Shown here: positions 16,111 to 24,573 of the stretch, piece after piece | Position numbering within the stretch: position 1 is the first letter of the stretch | Layout of the letters: every line of letters starts with the position of its first letter | Notes under the pieces: generated by a model | What the model was told of the DNA's origin: nothing | The model's input: the letters and a program-made list of their open reading frames with translations, nothing else | The model's database searches: none | Assembly: GCF_004339565.1 (NCBI RefSeq) | Contig: NZ_SMFZ01000001.1 | Span: 2,356,001 to 2,420,000 of the forward strand | Reading direction: 5' to 3' | From: Pseudonocardia endophytica | GTDB taxonomy: Bacteria > Actinomycetota > Actinomycetes > Mycobacteriales > Pseudonocardiaceae | Length of the DNA stretch: 64,000 nt | Program-made: the position numbers and the translations under genes

Positions 16111-17064
16111 ATGACCGTTCTCGACGAACACCCCGTCGACCCCGTCGAGGAGGAGTTCCTGGCGATCATCGACGCCGGGGAACGGGCCGAACCCACGGAC
16201 CCGCTGCTGCCCGGCTACCGCCGCCACCTCGTCCGCCAGATCTGCCAGCACGCCCACGGCGAGGTCGTCGGCATGCAGCCCGAGGCGAACTGGCTCACCC
16301 GCGCCCCCACGCTGCGGCGCAAGGCCGTGCTGCTGGCGAAGATCCAGGACGAGGCGGGCCACGGGCTCTACCTCTACAGCGTGGCCGAGGCGCTGGGGGC
16401 CGTGCGCGAGGAGTTCCTCGCCGAGCTGCGCGACGGGCGGCAGAAGTACTCCTCCATCGTCAACTACCCCACCCTGAACTGGGCGGACGTGATGACCGAG
16501 GGCTGGCTGGTCGACGGCGTCGTGCTCGCCATGCAGGTCCCGCTGCAGCGCTGCTCCTACGGCCCGTACGCCAGGGCGATGGTGCGGATCTGCAAGGAGG
16601 AGAGCTTCCACCAGCGCCAGGGCTTCCAGGGGATGCTGGAGATGGCCCGCGGTACCGAGGAGCAGCGCAGGATGGCGCAGGACGCCCTCGACCGCTTCTG
16701 GTACCCGGTGCTCACCGTGCCCGGCCCGCCGGACTCGGACTCCCCGCACCTCGGCAACGCCACCCGCTGGGGCATCAAGAGCGTGACCAACGACGACGTG
16801 CGGCAGCGGTTCGTCGACTCCGTCGTGCCCCAGGCGGAGTTCCTCGGCCTGCGGGTCCCGGACGACGACCTGCGCTGGAACGCCGAGCGCGGGCACTACG
16901 ACTTCACCCGGCCGGACTGGGCGGAGTGGCAACGCGTCGTCGCCGGGCACGGCCCCTGCAACCGGAGCCGGCTCGACACGATCGTGCAGGCCCACGAGGA
17001 CGGTGCCTGGGTCCGCGAGGCCGCCCTCGCCCACGCCGCGAAGCGTCGGGAGGCCGCGGCATGA
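16111..17064 (+). CDS. paaA: Ring-1,2-epoxyphenylacetyl-CoA-type epoxidase, alpha subunit
   Basis: 317 residues, normal for PaaA. This is the catalytic diiron subunit: two ExxH motifs are visible, EAGH at 81-84 (KIQDEAGHGLYLYS) and ESFH at 164-167 (CKEESFHQRQG), as expected of a ferritin-like carboxylate-bridged diiron site. PaaABCE adds one oxygen atom across the aromatic ring of phenylacetyl-CoA. The ATG is preceded by GGAGG, and its stop overlaps paaB by ATGA. Whether the substrate is phenylacetyl-CoA or another aryl-CoA is open, given the unusual operon partners. Confidence 0.95.
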   Translation: MTVLDEHPVDPVEEEFLAIIDAGERAEPTDPLLPGYRRHLVRQICQHAHGEVVGMQPEANWLTRAPTLRRKAVLLAKIQDEAGHGLYLYSVAEALGAVREEFLAELRDGRQKYSSIVNYPTLNWADVMTEGWLVDGVVLAMQVPLQRCSYGPYARAMVRICKEESFHQRQGFQGMLEMARGTEEQRRMAQDALDRFWYPVLTVPGPPDSDSPHLGNATRWGIKSVTNDDVRQRFVDSVVPQAEFLGLRVPDDDLRWNAERGHYDFTRPDWAEWQRVVAGHGPCNRSRLDTIVQAHEDGAWVREAALAHAAKRREAAA

Positions 17065-17363
17065 GCGACCCGGCCACCACCGACCGGTTCGGGGACTCCT
17101 ACGAGGTGTTCGTCCGCAGCCACCGCGGTGTCGAGCACGTGCACTGCGGCACGGTGCGAGCGGCGGATCCCGATCTCGCGCTGCAGCGGGCCAGGGACCT
17201 GTTCACCCGGCGCAGCGAGGGCGTGAGCATCTGGCTCGTCCCCTCCTCCGCCGTGATCGCCTCCGCACCGGCGGACCGCCCGGAGCTGTTCGACCCGGCG
17301 GGGCACCACCCGTACCGCTCGGCGGCGTACTACCCGGTCCCGGCTGGGGTGACGGGGCTGTGA
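17061..17363 (+). CDS. paaB: PaaB subunit of the CoA-ester ring epoxidase
   Basis: 100 residues. Typical PaaB: SYEVFVRSHRGVEHVHCGTVRAADPDLALQRARDLFTRRSEGVSIWLVPSSAV, where YEVFVR and SEGVSIWLVP are family signatures. It bridges PaaAC heterodimers in the epoxidase. Overlaps paaA by ATGA and the following paaC by GTGA, so translation is coupled and subunits are made in fixed proportion. Confidence 0.95.
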   Translation: MSDPATTDRFGDSYEVFVRSHRGVEHVHCGTVRAADPDLALQRARDLFTRRSEGVSIWLVPSSAVIASAPADRPELFDPAGHHPYRSAAYYPVPAGVTGL

Positions 17364-18127
17364 CGGTCCACCCTACCGACGACCCGATCACCACCGTCGC
17401 GCTGCGGCAGGCCGACCGGACCGTGGTGCTGGCGCAGCGGCTGGTCTCGTGGATCACCCACACCCACGAGCTCGAGGAGGAGATCGCGCTCGCCAACATC
17501 GGCGTCGACCTGCTCGGGCAGGCCCGCGCTCTGTACTCGGCGGTCGCCGAACGCGAGGGGACCGGACTCACCGAGGACGACTACGCCTACCACCGCGACG
17601 ACTGGCAGTTCCGCAACCCGCTGCTCGTGGAGCAGGCGAACGGCGACTTCGCGCACACGATGGTCCGCCAGTTCCTGCACGACGCGTACGCCACGGAGCT
17701 GTGGAACGGCCTGCTCACGAGCACGGACGAGAGGCTCGCCGCGATCGCGGGGAAGGCGGTCAAGGAGACCGCCTACCACCTGCGGCACTCCGGTACGTGG
17801 GTGGTGCGCCTCGGCGACGGCACCCCGGAGAGCCACGACCGCGCCCAGGACGCGCTGGACCGGCTGTGGCGGTTCACCGGCGAGCTGTTCGAGTCCGACG
17901 ACGTGGTCGCCGGTCTCGTCGCCACCGGTGTGGTCCCGGATCCGGAGGACCTGCGGCGGCGCTGGGACGCGACCGTGGACCGGGTGCTCGGGCAGGCGAC
18001 CCTCGTCCCGCCCGCGGACGTCGTGATGGCGACCGGCGGCTGGTCCGGCCACCACGGCGAGGCGCTGAGCAGGCTGCTCGGCGAGATGCAGGTCCTGCAG
18101 CGCACCCACCCCGGAGCGAGTTGGTGA
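17360..18127 (+). CDS. paaC: PaaC structural subunit of the CoA-ester ring epoxidase
   Basis: 255 residues from the GTG at 17360, which overlaps the paaB stop. Ferritin-like helical protein with the PaaC pattern: VSWITHTHELEEEIALANIGVDLLGQARALY near 30-60, DYAYHRDDWQFRNPLLVEQANGDFAHTMVRQF about 75-107, and KAVKETAYHLRHSGTWVVRLGDGT around 136-160. PaaC pairs with PaaA and lacks its own functional diiron site. Ends with a GTGA overlap into paaD. Confidence 0.94.
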   Translation: MTVHPTDDPITTVALRQADRTVVLAQRLVSWITHTHELEEEIALANIGVDLLGQARALYSAVAEREGTGLTEDDYAYHRDDWQFRNPLLVEQANGDFAHTMVRQFLHDAYATELWNGLLTSTDERLAAIAGKAVKETAYHLRHSGTWVVRLGDGTPESHDRAQDALDRLWRFTGELFESDDVVAGLVATGVVPDPEDLRRRWDATVDRVLGQATLVPPADVVMATGGWSGHHGEALSRLLGEMQVLQRTHPGASW

Positions 18128-18606
18128 GCGCGCCCGTCGACGCGGTCCGGCGTGCGGTGCACGAGGTGCCGGACCCCGAGCTCCCGTTCCTGACGATCGG
18201 CGACCTGGGCATCGTCCGTGACGTCCGACTACCGGAAACCTCGGACGGCACGGTCGAGATCGACATCACCCCGACCTACACCGGCTGCCCCGCCACCGAG
18301 GCGATCGCCGACGCGGTCGCCGACGCGGTCCGGGCCGTCGGCCACGCGCACGTCCGTGTCCGGTCCGTGCTCGCACCGGCCTGGAGCACCGACTGGATCT
18401 CCGACACCGGCCGGGACAAGCTGCGCGAGGCCGGCATCTCACCGCCGGGACCGGCAGGCACCGTCGGGCTCGGCCTTCCGCCCGCCTGCCCGCGCTGCGG
18501 CTCCGCGCTCACCCGCGAGCTCAGCTTCTTCGGCAGCACCGCCTGCCAGGCCCGCTACGTCTGCGGCGCGTGCCTCGAACCGTTCGACCACGTCAAACCC
18601 CTCTGA
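18124..18606 (+). CDS. paaD: PaaD, iron-sulfur assembly factor for the epoxidase
   Basis: 160 residues from the GTG at 18124. The N-terminal MIP18/DUF59-type domain (VHEVPDPELPFLTIGDLGIVRDV... DITPTYTGCPATEAI) is followed by a C-terminal zinc-ribbon-like pair (CPRCGS near 122 and CxxxYVCGAC near 143-151). PaaD is needed for maturation of the PaaABCE complex. Coupled to paaC by GTGA; paaE starts 17 bases downstream. Confidence 0.93.
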   Translation: MSAPVDAVRRAVHEVPDPELPFLTIGDLGIVRDVRLPETSDGTVEIDITPTYTGCPATEAIADAVADAVRAVGHAHVRVRSVLAPAWSTDWISDTGRDKLREAGISPPGPAGTVGLGLPPACPRCGSALTRELSFFGSTACQARYVCGACLEPFDHVKPL

Positions 18607-18623
18607 GCCGGGAGGCGAACCCG

Positions 18624-19718
18624 ATGTCCACGACCCTCTCGCCGTCGCCCACCCGCCGCGCGCTGGTGTTCCACCCGCTGACCGTCGCCCGCGTCGTCCG
18701 GGAGACCCCGGACAGCGTCGCCCTGACCTTCGACGTCCCGCCCGAGCTCGCCGAGGAGTTCACCTTCCGGCCCGGCCAGCACCTCACACTGCGACACGGC
18801 ACGGAGGACGACGAGGTCCGCCGCAGCTACTCGCTGTGCAGCACGCCCGGCGGCCCGCTGCGGATCGGCGTCCGCAAGGTCGACGACGGCCGGGTCTCCA
18901 CCTGGCTGGCCGACGAGATCACCGCCGGGGACGAGATCGAGCTGCTGCCGCCGCTGGGCTCGTTCGTGGTCCCGCCCTCGACCGGGACGTCCCGCAGACT
19001 GTCGTTCGTCGCCGCGGGCAGCGGGATCACGCCGGTGCTGGCGATGGTCTCCGCGGTACTCGCCGAGGATCCCGACGCCACGGTGACGCTGCTGGTGCTG
19101 AACCGCACCATGGCTGACGCGATGTTCGTCGAGGAGCTGCAGGAGCTCAAGAGCACCCACCTCGACCGGCTGCAGCTGACGTTCTGCTGCACCCGCGAGC
19201 AGCGCGCTTCCGACCCGCTCGGCCGTCGGCCGACCGGCGAGGACCTCCGGCGGCTGCGTGACCTCGGCGTCCTCGCCGACGCGGACCACTGGTTCCTGTG
19301 CGGCCCGCACGGCCTGCTCGACGAGCTGACGGCCGTGCTGACCACGACCGGCGTGCCGGACGACCGCATCCACCACGAGCTGTTCACCACCGGCCGCGAG
19401 GCCGTGCGCAGGGCGGCCGCCACCGCCGGGCCCGCCGCCGCGTCCACCCGGGCGACGGTGACCTTTCTCGGCCGCTCGACGGCGGTGCCGGTCCCCCACG
19501 GCGCCACCCTGCTCGACGCCGCCCGCGCGGTCCGCCGCGACCTCCCGTACTCCTGCGAGGCGGGGGTCTGCTCCACCTGCCGGGCGCTCGTCCGCGAGGG
19601 CGAGGTCGAGAGCCCGGACTGCCCTGGGCTGACGAGCGAGGAGCGGGACAAGGGCTTCGTCCTGGCCTGCCAGGCCACGGCGGCCGCGGACTCCGTGGAA
19701 CTCGACTTCGACATCTGA
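18624..19718 (+). CDS. paaE: PaaE, NADPH-dependent reductase of the epoxidase
   Basis: 364 residues. N-terminal FAD domain (RPGQHLTLRHG near 51, RRSYSLCSTPGG with the RxYS flavin motif), NAD(P) domain (SFVAAGSGITPVLAM about 130-145, WFLCGPHGLLDE) and a C-terminal plant-type 2Fe-2S domain with Cys at 311, 316, 319 and 349 (CxxxxCxxC...C). It passes electrons from NADPH to the PaaA diiron site. GGGAGG precedes the ATG. The ferredoxin-at-C-terminus order matches known PaaE. Confidence 0.95.
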   Translation: MSTTLSPSPTRRALVFHPLTVARVVRETPDSVALTFDVPPELAEEFTFRPGQHLTLRHGTEDDEVRRSYSLCSTPGGPLRIGVRKVDDGRVSTWLADEITAGDEIELLPPLGSFVVPPSTGTSRRLSFVAAGSGITPVLAMVSAVLAEDPDATVTLLVLNRTMADAMFVEELQELKSTHLDRLQLTFCCTREQRASDPLGRRPTGEDLRRLRDLGVLADADHWFLCGPHGLLDELTAVLTTTGVPDDRIHHELFTTGREAVRRAAATAGPAAASTRATVTFLGRSTAVPVPHGATLLDAARAVRRDLPYSCEAGVCSTCRALVREGEVESPDCPGLTSEERDKGFVLACQATAAADSVELDFDI

Positions 19719-19738
19719 GCCGGGAGGAGTGGGCGAGA

Positions 19739-20368
19739 ATGCGGACCATGTCTGCAGCGCAGCCCGGTCCGACCAAGGGAGACCGCACCCGGCGACGGCT
19801 CCTCGACGCCGCCGCAGCCCACCTCGCACGGCACGGTCAGGCCGGGGTCAGCCTGAGTGGCATCGCGGCCGAGGCCGGGCTCAAGACCGGCAGCGTCTAC
19901 TTCCACTTCGGCTCGAAGGACGAGTTGATCGCGACCGTGCTCGAGGAGGGGCTGCGCGAGTCGTTGCGTCACCTCGACACCGCGCTGACCCCGCTGTCCG
20001 GCGCGGATCCCGGGACCCGCCTGTGGGCGGCGGTGCGGGCTCATCTCGACGCCCTCGTCGAGCTCAGCGAGTACGCGGCGGTCGTGCTCACCATGGCCGA
20101 GCCGGAGTCCGGGGTGGCGCTGGCCGCCTACCGCTCGCTCAAGCAGCACTACGGCGGCCAGTGGACCGAGCTGGTGGACGACGCCCAGCAGGCCGGGGTG
20201 ATCGCCACCGGCGTCGAGCCACGCCTGGTCCGCGACCTGCTCTTCGGCGCCATGAACGCCGTGGCCGACGGGAGCGGACGCCCGGGACGGTCCGCCGAGG
20301 ACTGCACCGCCGCCATCAGGGCGCTGCTCGCCGGCCCGACCCCCCACCCCGACCGAGGAGACCCATGA
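19739..20368 (+). CDS. TetR-family regulator of the paa-type operon
   Basis: 209 residues from the ATG at 19739 with GGGAGGAG ten bases upstream. N-terminal helix-turn-helix: RRRLLDAAAAHLARHGQAGVSLSGIAAEAGLKTGSVYFHFGSKDELI. C-terminal TetR_C domain ending DLLFGAMNAVADGSGRPGR, reminiscent of KstR2/PaaR-type regulators that bind acyl-CoA. Its stop overlaps the next gene (ATGA), so the regulator is embedded in the operon. Probable operators are the CTAACGATC elements at 14382 and 14481. Confidence 0.9.
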   Translation: MRTMSAAQPGPTKGDRTRRRLLDAAAAHLARHGQAGVSLSGIAAEAGLKTGSVYFHFGSKDELIATVLEEGLRESLRHLDTALTPLSGADPGTRLWAAVRAHLDALVELSEYAAVVLTMAEPESGVALAAYRSLKQHYGGQWTELVDDAQQAGVIATGVEPRLVRDLLFGAMNAVADGSGRPGRSAEDCTAAIRALLAGPTPHPDRGDP

Positions 20369-22143
20369 CGACCCGCCCCGTTCGCGTGGCGAACTGTTCC
20401 GGCTGGCTGCACGATCGCGTGTCCGGTCTGCGCGACGCGCTCGCGGGCCCGGTCGACGTCGTCACCGGCGACTACCTGGCAGAGCCGACGCTGCGCCAGC
20501 TCGCCCGCGAGCGCGGCCGCGATCCCGGGCTGGGCTACGCGCGCAGCTTCCTCGCCCAGTTCCGGGATGCCGTGGACCTGGTCGTGGCGGCCGGGACCAA
20601 GGTCGTCGTGGACGCGGGCGGGCTCAACCCCGCCGGCCTGGCCGACGAGGTGCGCAAGGCCGGGCTCGACGCCGGTCACCGCCTCTCGGTCGCGCACGTC
20701 GAGGGCGACGACCTGCTCGCCCGGCTCGACGCCCTGCAGGCCGACGGCGAGCCGCTGAGCCACCTGGACACCGGCGCGCCGCTGCGCAGCTGGGGACTCA
20801 CCCCGCGCACCGCGAACGCCTACCTGGGCGCCTTCGGGATCACCGCCGCGCTGAACGCGGGAGCGGACGTGGTGATCTGCCCCCGGGTGACCGACGCGTC
20901 GCTCACCGTCGGTGCCGCCGCGTGGTGGCACGGCTGGCGACCGGACGATCTCGACGCGCTGGCCGGAGCCGTCGTCGCCGGTCACGTCATCGAATGCGGA
21001 CCGCAGGCGACCGGCGGCAACTTCTCCGGGTTCACCACTCTGGCGGACCCCCGCAGACCCGGCTACCCGATCGCCGAGATCGCCGCCGACGGCAGCGCGG
21101 TCATCACCAAGCACGACGGCACCGGCGGCACGGTCAGCACCGACACCGTCACCGCCCAGCTGGTCTACGAGATCCAGGGACCGGTCTACCTCAACCCGGA
21201 CGTCGCGGTGCACCTCGACACCGTGCGCCTGGCCCAGGTCGGCCCGGACCGGGTCGAGGTCCGCGGAGCGACCGGGACCCCGCCACCCCCCACGACCAAG
21301 CTCGCCCTCACCGCAGAGGGCGGGTTCGAGACCTCGGTGTCCGCCTATCTCACCGGGCTGGACGTCGACGCCAAGTACGCACTGCTGCGCGACCACATCG
21401 AGGACCTCGCCGGGTCCCTCCCGCTGACCCGGGTCCGGCTGGACCGGATCGGCGTCCCTGCCGAGGACCCGCCCGACCAGTGGGCGGCGGCCCAGCAGGT
21501 AGTGATCACGGCCCAGGCACCCGACCGCGACGCGGTCGGGCTCTCGGCGTTCGTGCAGCCCGTCGTCTCCCAGATCCTCGAGACCTACCCCGGCTTCTAC
21601 GTGAGCCCGGTCCGCGCGGCCCAGCAGATCGAGGCCTACTGGCCCGCGGTCGTACCGGTCAGCGCGATCGAGCACGCCGTGGTCCTCGAGGACGGCAGCC
21701 GCCTCGTGATCCCCCCGGCCCCGCTCACCGAACCGTTCACCGGCCAGCCACCCGCTCCGGAACCCTGCGGCACCGACCCCGTGGGCGACACGGTGCGGAT
21801 CCCGCTCGGGCGGGTCACCCACGCGCGCAGCGGCGACAAGGGACCCAACTCCAACGTCGGGTTCTGGTGCGACGAGCGGACGTGGCCATGGCTGCGGTCG
21901 GCCCTGACCACCGACCTCCTGCGCCGCCTCCACCCCGACGCCGGCGGTCTGCGGATCGAGCGGCACGAGCTGCCCGCGCTGCGCGTGGTGCACTTCGTGC
22001 TGCGTGGCGCGCTGGACGAGGGCGCGGGCACCAACGGCAGGCCGGACGGCGCCGGCAAGGCGGTCGCCGAGTTCCTGCGCGCCCGCCACGTCGACGTCCC
22101 CGTCGAGCTCGTCCCCGCCGAGTACCGGGCCGCCACCCGATGA
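20365..22143 (+). CDS. AtuA-like (DUF1446) acyclic-terpene-utilisation family protein
   Basis: 592 residues. The DUF1446 portion occupies about 1-450 (VRVANCSGWLHDR..., GTKVVVDAGGLNPAGLADEV, GADVVICPRVTDASLTVGAAAWWHGW, and the strongly typical ECGPQATGGNFSGF near 210). A C-terminal AtuA-like domain follows (VTHARSGDKGPNSNVGFW around 485, HFVLRGALDEG). AtuA belongs to the citronellol/geraniol route of Pseudomonas, but the biochemical activity of the family is unclear. Overlaps the TetR stop and the CoA-transferase start by ATGA each. Its place beside ring-epoxidase genes is unusual. Confidence 0.88.
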   Translation: MTTRPVRVANCSGWLHDRVSGLRDALAGPVDVVTGDYLAEPTLRQLARERGRDPGLGYARSFLAQFRDAVDLVVAAGTKVVVDAGGLNPAGLADEVRKAGLDAGHRLSVAHVEGDDLLARLDALQADGEPLSHLDTGAPLRSWGLTPRTANAYLGAFGITAALNAGADVVICPRVTDASLTVGAAAWWHGWRPDDLDALAGAVVAGHVIECGPQATGGNFSGFTTLADPRRPGYPIAEIAADGSAVITKHDGTGGTVSTDTVTAQLVYEIQGPVYLNPDVAVHLDTVRLAQVGPDRVEVRGATGTPPPPTTKLALTAEGGFETSVSAYLTGLDVDAKYALLRDHIEDLAGSLPLTRVRLDRIGVPAEDPPDQWAAAQQVVITAQAPDRDAVGLSAFVQPVVSQILETYPGFYVSPVRAAQQIEAYWPAVVPVSAIEHAVVLEDGSRLVIPPAPLTEPFTGQPPAPEPCGTDPVGDTVRIPLGRVTHARSGDKGPNSNVGFWCDERTWPWLRSALTTDLLRRLHPDAGGLRIERHELPALRVVHFVLRGALDEGAGTNGRPDGAGKAVAEFLRARHVDVPVELVPAEYRAATR

Positions 22144-23636
22144 GCGCGCTGACGGACCGGCTGCACGAGGTCACGGGCAGGCGGGAGACGACGGCGGACG
22201 TCGACGCGCACTCCGTGCTGGCCGACGTGCTGGGCGGGGTCGGGACGCCCGCCGACGCGGCCGGCGGCACGGTCACGTTCACCGGCGCCGATCCCGTCGT
22301 ACCGAGCACCCTGCGCCTGGGCACCGCGGCCGGGGTCGGCCTCGCGGCGAAGTCGGTGGCGATGGCGGCGCTGTGGCGGCACCGGACCGGCCAGACGCAG
22401 GACGTGGCGATGGACCTGCGCGTCGCCCCGCACCGGCTGTGCCCCTTCTACGACAGGAAGTGGGAACTGCTGGGCGGATACCCCCCGACGTCGACGGCCG
22501 AGCCGCACCCCGCCATGGCGTTCAGCTTCTACCGCACCGCCGACGACCGGTGGGTGCTACCGCAGAACATGTACCCCGGGCTCCGCCGGCACGCCCTGAG
22601 CCTGCTCGGCAGCCCGGACACCAAGGAGGCGGTCGGCGCGGCCATCGGCCGGTGGCGGGCCGCCGAGCTGGAGCAGGCCGCCGCGGAGGCAGGCGTCGTG
22701 TTCCCGATGCTGCGCACCCTGCCCGAGTTCCTCGCCGAGCAGCAGTACCGGGAGCACCTGGCGGACCTGCCGCTGATCGAGGTCGAGCGGATCGGCGACA
22801 GCGCGCCCGAGCCCTTCACCCCCGCTCCCACCGACCCCCTCGACGGGATCCGCGCGCTCGGCATGGGCAAGGTCATCGCGGGGGCGGGGATCGGGCGCAC
22901 CCTCGCTCTGCACGGCGCCGACGTGCTGAACATCTGGCGCCCCACCGAGCAGGAGCACGAGAACGTCTACTACTCGGCCAACGTCGGGGTCCGCTCCACG
23001 CTGCTCGATCCCGACACCCCGGACGGGCGCGCACGGCTCGAGAACCTGCTCCACGGCGCGGACGTCTTCTACCACAACCGGCGCCCACGCCTGATCGACC
23101 GGCTCGGGCTCGGCCCCGAGCAGGTCGCAGCCCTGCGTCCGGGCATCGTGCACGTCACCGCCTCCCTGCACGGCCTCACCGGCCCCTGGTCGGACCGGCC
23201 CGGGTTCGACCAGACCGCGGGCACGGTCACCGGGATGATGCTGCTCGAGGGCGACCGGGACCGGCCGCGACTCCCACCGATCCTGGTCGTGAACGACTAC
23301 CTGGTGCCGTGGCTCGCGAGCGTCGGGGTCGCCAGGGCCCTGCAGCGCAGGGCCGAGCACGGGGGCAGCTACCGGGTGCACGTCTCCCTCACCCGGACCG
23401 CCCTGTGGATCCTCGGCCTGGGCATCCTCGACAAGCAGTGGGCGCGGGCGACGGCGGGTGCCACCGAGCGACACCGCTACCCCGACCCGGAGACCTTCCG
23501 GGCCGAGACACCCTGCGGCGACTACCAGGGCGTCACCGACCAGGTGTGGATGAGCCGCACCCCCGGCCGCTACCGCACGCTCCTCGTCCCCCGCGGTTCC
23601 TGCCGGCCGGAGTGGCGTGCCGACCGTGCGGGCTGA
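22140..23636 (+). CDS. Family III CoA-transferase (CaiB/BaiF type)
   Basis: 498 residues, longer than the usual 380-430. The region from about 230 onward has the family's Rossmann-like start (DGIRALGMGKVIAGAGIGRTLALHGADVLNI) and the catalytic-Asp motif RPGFDQTAGTVTGMM near 360. The first 230 residues (GLAAKSVAMAALWRHRTGQTQDVAMDL) look like another CoA-transferase segment, so this may be a circularly rearranged or one-and-a-half domain member. It would move CoA between an acyl-CoA and a free acid. Last gene of the operon. Confidence 0.85.
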   Translation: MSALTDRLHEVTGRRETTADVDAHSVLADVLGGVGTPADAAGGTVTFTGADPVVPSTLRLGTAAGVGLAAKSVAMAALWRHRTGQTQDVAMDLRVAPHRLCPFYDRKWELLGGYPPTSTAEPHPAMAFSFYRTADDRWVLPQNMYPGLRRHALSLLGSPDTKEAVGAAIGRWRAAELEQAAAEAGVVFPMLRTLPEFLAEQQYREHLADLPLIEVERIGDSAPEPFTPAPTDPLDGIRALGMGKVIAGAGIGRTLALHGADVLNIWRPTEQEHENVYYSANVGVRSTLLDPDTPDGRARLENLLHGADVFYHNRRPRLIDRLGLGPEQVAALRPGIVHVTASLHGLTGPWSDRPGFDQTAGTVTGMMLLEGDRDRPRLPPILVVNDYLVPWLASVGVARALQRRAEHGGSYRVHVSLTRTALWILGLGILDKQWARATAGATERHRYPDPETFRAETPCGDYQGVTDQVWMSRTPGRYRTLLVPRGSCRPEWRADRAG

Positions 23637-23687
23637 GTGACGGGTCGCCCGCCCCCCGCCGTCGGACACCCCGCGTCCCGGTCCGGA

Positions 23688-24176
23688 TCAGGCCTCGGGC
23701 CGGTAGGGCACCGCACGGATCACCGTGACCTCCATCGGCTGGCCGTCTGGCAGGACGTAACGCACCCGCTCCCCCTGTCGTCGCCCGGGCAGGGCCATCC
23801 CGAGGGGTGAGTCCGGCGAGCAGATCACCAGGCCCGCCGGGTAGGCACCCTCCTCGTGGTGGGCGAGGAGGACGGTCTCGGTCTCCTGGTCGTCCTCGTA
23901 GCGGATCGTGAGGACCATGCCCGGCTCGGCCACCCCGTCGTCGGGAGGATCCTGCCCCACCACCGGGTTCTGCAGCAGTTCCTGCAGTTTGCGGATTCGG
24001 CTCTCCCGTTCCCGGCGAAAGGTCAGCAGCTGCTGTTCGGTGTTCTGGTCGGCGCGGTCGCCGACGAACTGCTCTGCCATGTCCGGCTCCTCGGAGCGCT
24101 GGCGCAGCAATTGCGCGAGCTCGATTGTCAGCCGCTCGTAGGCGCTCCGAGCCAGCCAGACCGGCGTTTCGGTCAT
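23688..24176 (-). CDS. GreA/GreB-family transcription elongation factor-like protein
   Basis: 162 residues. N-terminal coiled-coil (ARSAYERLTIELAQLLRQRSEEP ... QLLTFRRERESRIRKLQELLQNP, about 9-70) and a C-terminal FKBP-like domain (GMVLTIRYEDDQETETVLLAHHEE... GLVICSPDSPLGMALPGRRQGERVRYVLPDGQPMEVTVIRAV). This order is that of Gre factors, which insert the coiled-coil into the RNA polymerase secondary channel. The acidic tip DRADQNTE between helices differs from canonical GreA, so it may be a Gre-like regulator rather than a cleavage factor. Confidence 0.85.
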   Translation of the reverse strand: MTETPVWLARSAYERLTIELAQLLRQRSEEPDMAEQFVGDRADQNTEQQLLTFRRERESRIRKLQELLQNPVVGQDPPDDGVAEPGMVLTIRYEDDQETETVLLAHHEEGAYPAGLVICSPDSPLGMALPGRRQGERVRYVLPDGQPMEVTVIRAVPYRPEA

Positions 24177-24573
24177 CGTCTCACTCCTCGGTTTCGGGGA
24201 ATCGGTTCTCCGCGCGTCCGGCAGGACACCGCCGCCGTACGGCGCGTACGCGAACGAGCACGGCCCGGGCCGACGGGGCCGCGCTCGGCTGCAGGATCAG
24301 CTGTACCACAGCACGACCGACGGGCGGCAGGATTGCCGACCTCCGGCAAACAGGGCCGTGCCGACGTTGCAGGGGCGCGCCCTGCACAGGACGCGCCGTC
24401 CCGGGGCATCCTGTGCGTCAGGTCCGCCGCACCGCCGCGACCACCTCGTGTCGATCGTCCGCAAGAATGCGGGCCACTTCCCGGTTTCCGTCACTTGTCG
24501 GTCCCTCCCCACATTCGTTTACGGACACCGCTTCCGGTCGGCGCGCCACCACTAGCGAGAAGAACGAGAGCCC
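24177..24573. other. Divergent intergenic region, nothing recognised
   Basis: About 400 bases between the Gre-like gene and the D-amino-acid dehydrogenase gene. Frames on both strands are compositional shadows. It should carry both promoters; no palindrome longer than about eight bases was found by eye. Confidence 0.4.

Noticed and set aside
14448..16196. 582-codon open frame antisense to the acyl-CoA ligase gene
   Set aside because: It mirrors a gene with complete AMP-binding motifs; its product is rich in Arg, Val, His and Asp with no motif, as high-GC antisense frames are.
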